DNA of 64,000 nucleotides from Salinimicrobium sp049680855 (GTDB taxonomy: Bacteria > Bacteroidota > Bacteroidia > Flavobacteriales > Flavobacteriaceae), in contig NZ_JBMPGS010000005.1 of assembly GCF_049680855.1 (NCBI RefSeq), positions 168,823-232,822 of the forward strand. Reading direction: 5' to 3'. Shown here one piece after another: positions 8,771 to 17,932 of the stretch (positions are counted from its first letter, which is position 1; each line of letters opens with the position of its first letter). Below the pieces are notes generated by a model. The model had not been told where the DNA came from and ran no database searches. It was given only the letters and a program-made list of their open reading frames with translations. Both the position numbers and the translations under genes were made by a program.

Positions 8771-11700
8771 ATGCGAATTTTTACTCTGGGCAAGAATGGA
8801 ATACCTCTATTCTTTTTTGCCTTAATTTTATTGAGCGGTGCTCACTCCTATGGACAGCAAGTAGATAGCTGTGGAGTGACAGACCAAAATACAGAAGCTA
8901 CTGGCAATCAGCAGTATTTCTGTGACAGCCAGGAAGCTGAATTGAATAACCTCCTGATACAAGGAGCAGACATCACTTTTTACAGCGATGCCGGTTATTC
9001 AAATGAACTTGACGCCACCACTTTATTAATCGGCGGAACCACCTATTACATTGACGTTGATGGATGTGAATCTTCCGTTACTGTAACTATCTTCAACCAA
9101 CCACAAATACTTGGCGTAGAAGAAGATGCATTAACAAGAAGACCAGAAGCAAATACAAAACAGTCCCTCGGGACTTTAGATATTTGCGTTGCCGACGTTG
9201 AAAATCCAAACATTTTTGTTTCAGACCTAAGGACAAATGCTCCTGAAGGCTCTGTACAATGGTACCGTAGCGCTACTGCAACAGGAACTCCTCAACCTAT
9301 TGCCAATCCTTCATCTGAAGAATTAGAAGACGGAGTTTATTATTATGCAGCACGAGTTTACGAAGACCCAGTGGACTCGCAATTAAACTGTACTACCAAT
9401 AGAAGTAGAACAAGAGTCCTTTTAACTGAAGTGGAAGCACCGGCAGCGGACGCTGAGCAGGAGTTTTGCACTAGTGATGAACCAACCCTGGCAGATATTG
9501 TAGCTGAAGGAAATAACAGGTATTATGCTACTGCCACTTCACAAGTAGAACTAAGCCAAAATACGCTACTTGAAGATGGTGAAACTTACTTTGTTTCAAA
9601 CGTAGGAGTAAGCTGTGAAAGTTCCGCAAGAACTGCAGTGACTGTAGAGCTTCAGGAAGTTGAAGCAGGAGAGCAAGTTGGAGATGGCATCTACTGTCAG
9701 TCTGAAATTGACACTAGATTAGCAGACACTTCCCCACAGCAACTGGTACGAGAGCTATTCACTGAACAGCTTGAGACAAACGTTCCCACGGATGGAACTT
9801 TTGCGGGTTTAACTATAAATGAAGTTATTTCACAGTATCAAAATGGAGTTAGAAGTTTTACAACAACCTACACTATCTCCAGTGATTTGGGATGTGAGGA
9901 CAGTGTAGAATTATCTTTTACCATCCAGGAAGATTTTTATGCCGGAGATGATAACATAGGTACAATTTTATGTCGTTCAGAGTTACCTGATACACTAACC
10001 GAGGAGACTGCCAGGAACTTTTTCCTAAGCTTGATAAGTGAAGATGCTGACGTTGGAGGCTCATTCACGGATGAAACCATTGCCGATATTGTAACCCAAT
10101 TCAACAGTGGAGACGGGATAGGTACTTATACCACAATGTATAGTGGTGGTGAAGGTGAATGTGGAGATTCTGCGGAAATTTCTGTCACTGTTCAGCCCAG
10201 TCCTGAACCCGTAGATGATATCTCTGCTCAAGTTTGCACATCTGAATTTGAGGGAATGTCAGATTTTGAAGCCGCACAGTATTTCCTTAATCAACTGGGA
10301 ATAGATCCAGAAGATTTCTCTGACGAAGGGTTTGACCAGGAGGAATTACAACAATTAATTGCAAGCTTTGATCCCGAAGATCCTGCTGGCGTATATTCGA
10401 TTACCTATACTCAGGGCACAGGAGAATGTATAGACATAGCGACATTCACTCTTACTATAGATGAGCCTACAGGTGAAGTTAGTGATAATTCTGCAACAAT
10501 ATGTAATGCTGATGTACCTGTGCTTTTTGAACAGGTTCCGGCAGATGTTCGTGAGTATTTTATTGCACTTGCAGGAGAAAATGCACCAACCAATGGTACT
10601 TTTGAACCTTCAATCGAATCTTTAGTTGCCCAGTATGGTCAAAATAATCTAGGGGATTTCCGAACCGTTTATACAGTTGGTGAAGGTACTGCTTGTGAAG
10701 ATTCAGCAGAACTGATTGTAACTATAACTAATGAACTACCTGCAGACGCAGGAGATGACAAAAATTTAACATTTTGCACCTCCGAAGAAACACAAGATCT
10801 TGCTGAATTTTTAACTGCTAACGCAAATGATGATGGCACCTTTACAGGTGATCTTGACCAAATCTTCGATCCTGCAACAGTAGAACCTGGAACTTATAAT
10901 GTTACTTACACAGTAGATGATACTTCCGCATGTGTTACTGAGGGAGATATTGATACTGCTACATTTACAATCACTATAATTGAAAGTGAAACTTCTGTTG
11001 CAGACAATGCAACCACAATATGTAATGCTGAAGTACCTGTACTCTTTGACCAGGTTCCGGAAGATGTGCGTGAGTATTTTATTGCACTTGCAGGTGAAAA
11101 CGCACCAACCAATGGTACTTTCGAGCCTACCATTGAATCTTTGGTAGCACAGTATGGACAAAATAATCTGGGAGAATTCCGAACTGTATACACAGTTGGT
11201 GAAGGTACTGCTTGTGAAGATTCAGCAGAATTGATTGTAACTATAACTGACGAAGAAAGCGAAGCAATTGTTGAAGAAATTGCCGATCTCTCTACTTGTA
11301 CTGAAGGTGAAACAATCACCTTAAGCACTTTATTAGTTGGAGATACTACTACAGGGGGAATTTTCACTGTAGATGGAACAACAGCTACAGCTTTTGACCC
11401 TTCTATAGGAGTAGGTACTTATGAAGTTACTTACACTGTAAATGGTGATGATTTGGCATGTATAACTGGAACTGCCTCTACTACTTTCGAAATAGAAGTA
11501 ACAGATGAAGAAAGTCCAGCAGTTGTTGAAGAAATTGCTGATCTCACTACTTGTACTGAAGGTGAAACAATCACCTTAAGTACTCTATTAGTTGGAGATA
11601 CTACTACAGGGGGAATTTTCACTGTAGATGGAACAACAGCTACAGCTTTCGACCCTTCTATAGGAGTAGGTACTTATGAGGTTACTTACACTGTAAATGG

Positions 11701-13540
11701 TGATGATTTGGCATGTATAACTGGAACTGCCTCTACCACTTTTGAAATAGAAGTAACAGATGAAGACAGTCCAGCAGTTGTTGAAGAAATTGCCGGTCTC
11801 TCTACTTGTACTGAAGGTGAAACAATCACCTTAAGCACTTTATTAGTTGGAGATACTACTACAGGGGGAACTTTCACTGTAGATGGAACAACAGCTACAG
11901 CTTTCGACCCTTCTATAGGAGTAGGTACTTATGAGGTTACTTACACTGTAAATGGTGATGATTTGGCATGTATAACTGGAACTGCCTCTACTACTTTCGA
12001 AATAGAAGTAACAGATGAAGAAAGCCCAGCAGTTGTTGAAGAAATTGCTGATCTCACTACTTGTACTGAAGATGAAACAATCACCTTAAGCACTCTATTA
12101 GTTGGAGATACTACTACAGGGGGAACTTTCACTGTAGATGGAACAACAGCTACAGCTTTCGACCCTTCTATAGGAGTAGGTACTTATGAAGTTACTTACA
12201 CTGTAATTGGTGATGATTTGGCATGTATAACTGGAACTGCCTCTACCACTTTTGAAATAGAAGTAATAGAAGGCGTTGACGCCGGTGCAGATAATTCAAC
12301 AGAAATCTGCCAGTCCGAAATTGGCGAAATGCTTCCAAATGTTGGAAGTGTTAGAGAGTTATATCTAAGTCTTTTAGAAGATGGAGTTTCTACAGAAGGA
12401 ACTTTTAATCCGACAATTCAGGCGTTGGCAGATCGTTACAACAGCGGAGATCAATTTGGAGATTTTACAACTACCTACACAGTTACAGCAGGTGCTTGTG
12501 AAGATTCTGTAGAACTTACGGTAACCGTACAGGAAGGTATTGCACCAAACGCCGGTGCAGACGTTGATCTGGCATTCTGTTCTACTGATGGACCACAGGA
12601 TCTATATGAATTCTTAGCTGAAGGAGCAAGTGCCGAAGGTACTTTTGCTGATCTGGAAGATGGAATTTTTGACCCTTCTACAATGGAAGCCGGAGAGTAC
12701 ACTTATGAGTACTCAGTTACAACAACAGGAGAATGTGGTGGTACAGATACTGCTACCCTTACAATAACTGTTACAGATGCTCCAGTGGCTCCCGAAGTTG
12801 AAGACGCTGTGTTCTGTGTATCTCAAGGTGCTACCGTTGCAGATCTTGATGCCGGTGCAAACCTAATGTGGTATACAGACGAAGCATTGGAAAACCCTGC
12901 TTTAGCTGAAGATGTATTGGTAGAGGGACCATATTATGTTACTCAAACCAACGAAGGTGGCTGTGAATCTGTTGCAACAACTATAACAGTGACTCTTGAT
13001 GACACTGCAGCTCCAACTCTTGCTCAAGGTGGAAATATTTTCTGTGAATTTGACAATCCTACGATTGCAGATCTTGAAAACAACATCGTTGAAGGCGGAG
13101 ACATTAACTGGTACGATGCTGCCACTGGTGGGGAATTATTAAGTACATCTAATCTACTAGAGAATGGTATGACTTACTATGCTTCACTTACTGATGCTAC
13201 ATCAACTTGCGAAAGCTCAACAAGACTTGCAGTAACAGTTACTCTTGAAGCTTGTGAACTTGTTATTCCAGAAGCATTTTCTCCTAACAGTGATGGAATC
13301 AACGACAGATTTGAAGTTGAAAATCTTGCTGGCGAATATCCAAATTACAACATGGAGATATTTAACAGATGGGGTAATAAAGTATTTACTGGAAACTCCT
13401 CTAATCCATCATGGGATGGTACTTCCGATGACGGTTCTTTGGGAGACGGTGTTTTACCGGCAGGAGTTTACTTCTACATCCTGAACTTTAACGACGGACA
13501 AACAGCACCTATCCAGGGTAGAGTGTATTTAAGCAGATAA
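8771..13540 (+). CDS. Giant T9SS-exported surface adhesin with gliding-motility-associated C-terminal domain
   Basis: A 1589-residue secreted protein. It has a signal peptide (cleavage near YGQQ) and then a string of beta-sandwich-like modules, many with paired cysteines. From about residue 1495 it ends in the type B T9SS sorting domain: PEAFSPNSDGINDRF, MEIFNRWGNKVF, and a final GRVYLSR. Residues 827-1166 are four tandem 85-residue repeats, nearly identical in DNA. Two further close copies of a module beginning at the ATICNA motif occur near 10.48 and 11.00 kb. The repertoire of acidic, Thr-rich repeats suggests a calcium-stabilised adhesin carried on the cell surface. It is followed by its likely export or anchoring partners, PorP/SprF and OmpA-family genes. 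The ligand is unknown. Confidence 0.92.
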   Translation: MRIFTLGKNGIPLFFFALILLSGAHSYGQQVDSCGVTDQNTEATGNQQYFCDSQEAELNNLLIQGADITFYSDAGYSNELDATTLLIGGTTYYIDVDGCESSVTVTIFNQPQILGVEEDALTRRPEANTKQSLGTLDICVADVENPNIFVSDLRTNAPEGSVQWYRSATATGTPQPIANPSSEELEDGVYYYAARVYEDPVDSQLNCTTNRSRTRVLLTEVEAPAADAEQEFCTSDEPTLADIVAEGNNRYYATATSQVELSQNTLLEDGETYFVSNVGVSCESSARTAVTVELQEVEAGEQVGDGIYCQSEIDTRLADTSPQQLVRELFTEQLETNVPTDGTFAGLTINEVISQYQNGVRSFTTTYTISSDLGCEDSVELSFTIQEDFYAGDDNIGTILCRSELPDTLTEETARNFFLSLISEDADVGGSFTDETIADIVTQFNSGDGIGTYTTMYSGGEGECGDSAEISVTVQPSPEPVDDISAQVCTSEFEGMSDFEAAQYFLNQLGIDPEDFSDEGFDQEELQQLIASFDPEDPAGVYSITYTQGTGECIDIATFTLTIDEPTGEVSDNSATICNADVPVLFEQVPADVREYFIALAGENAPTNGTFEPSIESLVAQYGQNNLGDFRTVYTVGEGTACEDSAELIVTITNELPADAGDDKNLTFCTSEETQDLAEFLTANANDDGTFTGDLDQIFDPATVEPGTYNVTYTVDDTSACVTEGDIDTATFTITIIESETSVADNATTICNAEVPVLFDQVPEDVREYFIALAGENAPTNGTFEPTIESLVAQYGQNNLGEFRTVYTVGEGTACEDSAELIVTITDEESEAIVEEIADLSTCTEGETITLSTLLVGDTTTGGIFTVDGTTATAFDPSIGVGTYEVTYTVNGDDLACITGTASTTFEIEVTDEESPAVVEEIADLTTCTEGETITLSTLLVGDTTTGGIFTVDGTTATAFDPSIGVGTYEVTYTVNGDDLACITGTASTTFEIEVTDEDSPAVVEEIAGLSTCTEGETITLSTLLVGDTTTGGTFTVDGTTATAFDPSIGVGTYEVTYTVNGDDLACITGTASTTFEIEVTDEESPAVVEEIADLTTCTEDETITLSTLLVGDTTTGGTFTVDGTTATAFDPSIGVGTYEVTYTVIGDDLACITGTASTTFEIEVIEGVDAGADNSTEICQSEIGEMLPNVGSVRELYLSLLEDGVSTEGTFNPTIQALADRYNSGDQFGDFTTTYTVTAGACEDSVELTVTVQEGIAPNAGADVDLAFCSTDGPQDLYEFLAEGASAEGTFADLEDGIFDPSTMEAGEYTYEYSVTTTGECGGTDTATLTITVTDAPVAPEVEDAVFCVSQGATVADLDAGANLMWYTDEALENPALAEDVLVEGPYYVTQTNEGGCESVATTITVTLDDTAAPTLAQGGNIFCEFDNPTIADLENNIVEGGDINWYDAATGGELLSTSNLLENGMTYYASLTDATSTCESSTRLAVTVTLEACELVIPEAFSPNSDGINDRFEVENLAGEYPNYNMEIFNRWGNKVFTGNSSNPSWDGTSDDGSLGDGVLPAGVYFYILNFNDGQTAPIQGRVYLSR
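11249..12268 (+). repeat. Four tandem 255-bp coding repeats within the adhesin gene
   Basis: Units begin at 11249, 11504, 11759 and 12014, each exactly 255 bp (85 codons), with only scattered base changes between copies. Each unit begins with a DEES or DEDS motif and contains CTEGETITLS (CTEDETITLS in the fourth) and GVGTYEVTYTV. The identity at third codon positions points to recent duplication or gene conversion rather than ancient module shuffling. Confidence 0.95.
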
Positions 13541-13559
13541 TTAGAAACATCCGAAACAC

Positions 13560-14501
13560 ATGAGAAATTCATATATTAAACTTTTAACTATTGTAAGCAT
13601 TGCCCTTTTTTCTATAAAGGGTAATGCTCAACAAGATCCAATGTATACCCAATACATGTACAACATGAGCGTTATAAACCCCGCTTATGCTATAGATGAT
13701 ATGGGAATGCTAAATGTTGGGGGGATCTACAGGAATCAGTGGGCAGGTATGGAAGGAGCACCGGAAACGGCAACCTTCTTCGCTCACACTCCTTTATCCA
13801 ACAGACTTGAAGCAGGAATATCTGTTGTACACGACGAGATAGGCGATATTGTAAAGGAGAACAATCTTTATGCAGATGTTGCTTATGTTCTTCCTGTATC
13901 AGAAAGCACCAAACTATCCTTTGGGGTAAAGGCGGGTGTTACATTCTTTGATGCCGATCTTACTGCTCTTGAAACTGGTAATGACATGGTTGACCCTGCT
14001 TTGCAGAACATCAGCGAAGCATTTCCTAACTTTGGTGTGGGTACCTACTTATTTGGAGAAAACTACTATGTTGGTTTATCTGCTCCAAACCTTTTTACAG
14101 CTAAGCACCTTGAAAATGAAACAGGATTAGCGCGTCTTGGAGAGGAAAACATCCACTACTTCTTAACCGGTGGTTATGTATTCGATCTAAACCCAAGCCT
14201 TAAATTCAAACCTGCTTTTATGATGAGAGGGGTAGAAGGAGCACCATTATCTGTAGATCTTACTGCAAACTTCCTTCTTTATAATCGTTTTGAAGCCGGT
14301 ATCGCATACCGCCTGGACGATACTGTAAGCGGATTGGTAAACTTCAGAGTGACTCCTGAACTTAGAATAGGATACGCTTATGATTACACTACAGGAAACC
14401 TTGGAGATTACAACGATGGGACTCATGAGATCATGGTATTATTTGATCTTGACCTACTTGGACTATCCAAAGGTTACAACGTATCACCCCGATTCTTCTA
14501 A
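13560..14501 (+). CDS. PorP/SprF-family T9SS outer-membrane protein
   Basis: A 313-residue outer-membrane barrel of the PorP/SprF family. It has a signal peptide ending in GNAQ, then the family hallmark QQDPMYTQYMYNMSVINPAYA, and later GGIYRNQW and TPLSNRLEAG. Members of this family are usually paired with one large type B sorting-domain adhesin, as SprF is with SprB, and help its export or surface attachment. It starts 19 bases after the adhesin gene and is followed 12 bases later by the OmpA-family gene, so the three are most likely one operon. It could equally be called PorP-like; the dedicated-partner role is an inference from context. Confidence 0.92.
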   Translation: MRNSYIKLLTIVSIALFSIKGNAQQDPMYTQYMYNMSVINPAYAIDDMGMLNVGGIYRNQWAGMEGAPETATFFAHTPLSNRLEAGISVVHDEIGDIVKENNLYADVAYVLPVSESTKLSFGVKAGVTFFDADLTALETGNDMVDPALQNISEAFPNFGVGTYLFGENYYVGLSAPNLFTAKHLENETGLARLGEENIHYFLTGGYVFDLNPSLKFKPAFMMRGVEGAPLSVDLTANFLLYNRFEAGIAYRLDDTVSGLVNFRVTPELRIGYAYDYTTGNLGDYNDGTHEIMVLFDLDLLGLSKGYNVSPRFF

Positions 14502-14513
14502 AAAACAAGAAAT

Positions 14514-16208
14514 ATGAAAAACTTATATACAACAATTTTAACCATACTTATTGTAGGGGTATCGGGATTCGCACAGAATGCCAATATCAAGAAAGCCGAC
14601 AAGCTTTTCCTTAAAAGGGCCTACATTGATGCTGCGCAGGAGTACCGCCAAGCGGCAGATAAGACCCAGCACATCCTTCAGAATCTTGGTGACGCTTATT
14701 TTTACACCAATCAAATGGATGATGCAGCAAAGACTTACCGTCTTCTTTTTCTAAGACACGAAGGTGAAGTTGAGCCGGTTTATAAATTCAGATTTTCTCA
14801 TGCCCTAAGAGCTATGGGAGAAAATGAAGAAGCAGCCGAATATCTTTCTGATTATTTAGGAAAAGAAGTTGATTTTGAAGAGTGGGAAAATCAGTTGGAC
14901 ACAACAGTAGCTCACACTTATACTACAAACCAGGTGATGCAGAATGCTGCATCATCAGACTTCGGTATTTCATTTATGGGAGACCGCGTAGTATTTGCTT
15001 CTACAAGAAACCAGGACAGACCAATTTATTTATGGAACAAAAAGCCATATTTAGATCTTTATGTAGCCGATATTTCTGAAGATGGTACTTTGAGCAACGT
15101 TTCTCTTTTTGGAGATGAAATCAATACCGATACTCACGAAAGTTCTGCTGCCTTTTCTGAAGATGGTCAGGTAATGTTCTTTGACCGTACAAATGACCGA
15201 AGAGTTAAAACCGACTGGTCTGAAGTGCCTGTGGCAACTATTAGTATATACCGTGCCGAAATGGTAGATGGTGAGTGGGATAACATTGAAGCACTTCCTT
15301 TTGCAAGCGATCAGTACTCTATTGAACACCCAACTCTTAGTCAGGATGGAACGAAGCTTTACTTTGCCAGTGATATGCCTGGATCTTTGGGATCATTCGA
15401 TATCTACAGTGTAGATGTTAATGCAGACGGTACCTTTGGAGAACCGGTTAACCTTGGTCCAAACGTAAACACTCCCGAAAGAGAGCAGTTCCCTTACATT
15501 TCTAACGACGGAGTTTTATACTTTGCTTCCAACGGCCGTCTAGGTTTTGGAAATCTTGATATCTACCGAAGTGAAATGGAGAATGGAACTTTTTCAGAAG
15601 CAGAAAACCTTGGAAACTCTCTTAACAGTGAATTCGATGATTTCGCTTTTGTATTAAAAGAAGGAGAAGCTGAAGAAAAAGGATACCTTGCTTCTAACAG
15701 AAGAGGCTCTGACAATCTTTATGCATTCACCCGCACAGAATATGAAAAGCCGGTATTGCCGAGCGAAATCAGCGAAATAAATCCTGAAACCGGAAGAAGA
15801 CAGATCGCGAACGTAGGAAACATTTACTTTGATTTTGATAAAGCGACTATCAAGCCAGAATCTGAGCCAACACTTAACCGTGTTGCAGAGATCATGAAGA
15901 ATTATCCAATGCTTAATATCGAAATTGGATCTCACGCAGATGCACGAGGACCTGACCAGTACAACATGGATCTTTCTCAAAGACGTGCAGAATCTACTCT
16001 TGAGTATCTTGTATCTCAAGGAATCAGCAGAAATAGATTGATGCCTAAAGGATATGGTGAAGAAGTACCGTTAAATGATTGTACTCAACCAACAGGTTGT
16101 ACAAACGAGCAGTATGCAAAAAACCGTAGAAGTGAGTTCACAGAAGTAGGTAGCGACAATCCTTACTTCCAGGACAAACCTGAAGCGCAACAAGAAGATA
16201 ACAATTAA
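14514..16208 (+). CDS. OmpA-family protein with TPR-like and WD40-like (PD40) repeats
   Basis: A 564-residue envelope protein. A signal peptide (ending GFAQ) is followed by a TPR-like region (about 22-120), then PD40/WD40-type propeller blades with repeated SxDG and YFAS motifs (for example LSQDGTKLYFASDMPGS). The C-terminal OmpA domain (about 436-550) has IYFDFDKATIKPES and the peptidoglycan-binding NMDLSQRRAESTLEYL. It probably ties the adhesin/PorP complex to peptidoglycan. The architecture resembles PorE-type T9SS proteins, but in this position it is more likely a module-specific accessory. A strong terminator follows the gene. Confidence 0.9.
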   Translation: MKNLYTTILTILIVGVSGFAQNANIKKADKLFLKRAYIDAAQEYRQAADKTQHILQNLGDAYFYTNQMDDAAKTYRLLFLRHEGEVEPVYKFRFSHALRAMGENEEAAEYLSDYLGKEVDFEEWENQLDTTVAHTYTTNQVMQNAASSDFGISFMGDRVVFASTRNQDRPIYLWNKKPYLDLYVADISEDGTLSNVSLFGDEINTDTHESSAAFSEDGQVMFFDRTNDRRVKTDWSEVPVATISIYRAEMVDGEWDNIEALPFASDQYSIEHPTLSQDGTKLYFASDMPGSLGSFDIYSVDVNADGTFGEPVNLGPNVNTPEREQFPYISNDGVLYFASNGRLGFGNLDIYRSEMENGTFSEAENLGNSLNSEFDDFAFVLKEGEAEEKGYLASNRRGSDNLYAFTRTEYEKPVLPSEISEINPETGRRQIANVGNIYFDFDKATIKPESEPTLNRVAEIMKNYPMLNIEIGSHADARGPDQYNMDLSQRRAESTLEYLVSQGISRNRLMPKGYGEEVPLNDCTQPTGCTNEQYAKNRRSEFTEVGSDNPYFQDKPEAQQEDNN

Positions 16209-16234
16209 TCATCTTCACTAACCAACCAATTGAA

Positions 16235-16262
16235 AAGGCTCCGAAACATCGGAGCCTTTTTT
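16235..16262 (+). terminator. Rho-independent terminator after the adhesin/PorP/OmpA operon
   Basis: A 10-bp stem (AAGGCTCCGA pairing with TCGGAGCCTT) with a short loop is followed by a run of T. It lies 27 bases after the OmpA-family stop codon. Confidence 0.9.
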
Positions 16263-16277
16263 ATTGCTGTATATTCG

Positions 16278-16290
16278 AAAATGGCATTTT
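16278..16290. repeat. Dispersed palindrome AAAATGNCATTTT, exact
   Basis: The site reads AAAATGGCATTTT in the intergenic space just downstream of the DUF4136 gene's stop codon. Confidence 0.6.
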
Positions 16291-16301
16291 GATAATAATT
16301 T

Positions 16302-16823
16302 TTAATCTTCGGGAGGATAACCTTCCAAAGCTTTTTTAACGATCTTCTGAAAACGTTCCTGTCTTTCTTCCGGCGAAGCATCAGGGTCAAATTTAGCCTC
16401 CACAACTGCCTGCCAAACCAGTGCATCCTCTTCTACATCAATAAAATCAAAGGTGAGCTTCAGAAAAGTCTTTGGACCACCCAATGGAATACCTCCGGAA
16501 ACACCCACCCCCACATTTCTACCGGTGCCGCCTATTCCAACTCCTAAACTGTTTCGGCTTTGTTCCTGAAACTGTTCTGTAGCTATATTAATATAGAGTT
16601 GCGGAGAAGAAACCTCGGAAAAACCCCTTTTTTGAAGCGTTTCTTGAAGAGCCCTTACCAGTCGGTCTTCATCAAGCTGACTTAGATTGGTCTGGAAATC
16701 TGGAAATAATTTATAAGTAGAATACTGCTTGAAATTTACCTGCTGGTCATAATCATACACTACACGTGGCGCATTACAGGCCGCAAAAAGGAGCAAAAAG
16801 AAAAGAGCTTTTAGAAGTCGCAT
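16302..16823 (-). CDS. DUF4136-family lipoprotein
   Basis: A 173-residue lipoprotein. I start at MRLLKAL because it gives a compact lipoprotein signal with the acylated cysteine in LLFAAC (Cys16); a longer in-frame start eight codons upstream would precede the signal with polar residues. The body (VVYDYDQQVNFKQYSTYKLFPD, then ALQETLQKRGF) is typical of DUF4136. A glycine-rich segment near residues 95-120 is common in this family. Function is unknown; it is probably attached to the outer or inner membrane. It converges on the OmpA-family gene, sharing the terminator region between them. Confidence 0.85.
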   Translation of the reverse strand: MRLLKALFFLLLFAACNAPRVVYDYDQQVNFKQYSTYKLFPDFQTNLSQLDEDRLVRALQETLQKRGFSEVSSPQLYINIATEQFQEQSRNSLGVGIGGTGRNVGVGVSGGIPLGGPKTFLKLTFDFIDVEEDALVWQAVVEAKFDPDASPEERQERFQKIVKKALEGYPPED

Positions 16824-16874
16824 CGGTTTTTCTATGAAAAGCAGCAAAAACCATCCCGATTTTAACTCAATACC

Positions 16875-17888
16875 TTAAACCTCTTCAGCTTCAATATTGA
16901 GCATTTCCCAAAGTCTATCTTTGAGCTGCGTTAAACCCTGTTGCGCAACAGAAGAGATGAACATAAATGGAGTATCCAGGTTCTTGTCCAGTTCCTCTTT
17001 TAGCTCGTTTTTCAATTCTTCATCCAGCATGTCACTTTTGGAGATCGCAATAAGCCTGTCTTTATCCAGCATTTCTGGATTATATCGTCGAAGTTCGTCC
17101 AGCAAAATTTCATACTGCTCCACGATGTCTGCAGCATCTGCAGGGATCAAAAATAATAAAGTAGAATTTCGTTCTATGTGACGCAAAAAGCGGTGGCCTA
17201 TCCCCTTCCCTTCGGCAGCTCCTTCTATAATCCCGGGTATGTCGGCAACAACAAAGGTCTTGAAATCCCTGTACTGTACAATTCCCAGGTTGGGCTTTAG
17301 TGTGGTGAATTCATAATCTGCGATCTTAGGCTTGGCAGCAGTAATTACTGACAGTAAAGTGGATTTCCCTGCATTTGGAAAACCTACCAGGCCCACATCT
17401 GCAAGAATCTTTAGCTCCAGGGTGATATCCTGCTCTTCCCCGGGAATTCCCGGTTGCGCATAGCGCGGCGTTTGATTTGTAGAAGATTTGAAATGCCAGT
17501 TCCCCTGGCCTCCTTTCCCACCTTCAGCAATTACAATCTCCTGGCCGTCTTCCGTTATTTCATGCAGGATCTTCTGGGTTTCCGTCTCGCGAATCACAGT
17601 TCCCAAAGGGACTTCAATATACTGATCTTCCCCATCACCGCCTGTGCTTCGCTGCTTCCCACCATGTTCTCCATGTCCGGCTTTGATGTGCCTCTTGAAT
17701 TTTAGATGAAACAAGGTCCAGAGGTTTTTATTGCCACGCAAAATTACGTGTCCGCCACGCCCACCGTCACCACCATCGGGTCCTCCTTTGGCGATATATT
17801 TTTCACGGTGCAGGTGCGCAGATCCTTTTCCGCCGTTTCCGGAGGAAATGTGAATTTTTACGTAGTCAACAAAATTCCCTTCTGTCAT
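16875..17888 (-). CDS. obgE: GTPase Obg
   Basis: A 337-residue ribosome-associated GTPase. The N-terminal glycine-rich Obg fold spans about 1-158 (GGPDGGDGGRGG, GHGEHGGKQRSTGGDG). The G domain follows: G1 GFPNAGKST (169-177), G3 ADIPGII (about 215-221), G4 ISKSD. The long C-terminal domain of some orthologues is absent, as is usual in Bacteroidota. It participates in 50S ribosome maturation and stress signalling. It starts 37 bases downstream of the hpt-adk fusion gene on the same strand, so the two may form an operon. Confidence 0.96.
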   Translation of the reverse strand: MTEGNFVDYVKIHISSGNGGKGSAHLHREKYIAKGGPDGGDGGRGGHVILRGNKNLWTLFHLKFKRHIKAGHGEHGGKQRSTGGDGEDQYIEVPLGTVIRETETQKILHEITEDGQEIVIAEGGKGGQGNWHFKSSTNQTPRYAQPGIPGEEQDITLELKILADVGLVGFPNAGKSTLLSVITAAKPKIADYEFTTLKPNLGIVQYRDFKTFVVADIPGIIEGAAEGKGIGHRFLRHIERNSTLLFLIPADAADIVEQYEILLDELRRYNPEMLDKDRLIAISKSDMLDEELKNELKEELDKNLDTPFMFISSVAQQGLTQLKDRLWEMLNIEAEEV

Positions 17889-17919
17889 GCTCTTCTTCTT
17901 TTTCTAAAAATTTTCAGCA

Positions 17920-17932
17920 AAAATGCTATTTT
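17920..17932. repeat. Dispersed palindrome, one mismatch, overlapping a stop codon
   Basis: The site reads AAAATGCTATTTT. On the minus strand the mismatch creates the TAG stop codon (17926-17928) of the hpt-adk gene. Confidence 0.5.

Noticed and set aside
10906..11367. Several open frames antisense to the adhesin repeats
   Set aside because: They recur with the 255-bp period of the coding repeats and are reverse-strand shadows of the acidic, Thr-rich sequence.
11249..12268. Tandem repeats considered as a CRISPR-like array
   Set aside because: Units are 255 bp, contiguous without spacers and stay in frame within one coding sequence.
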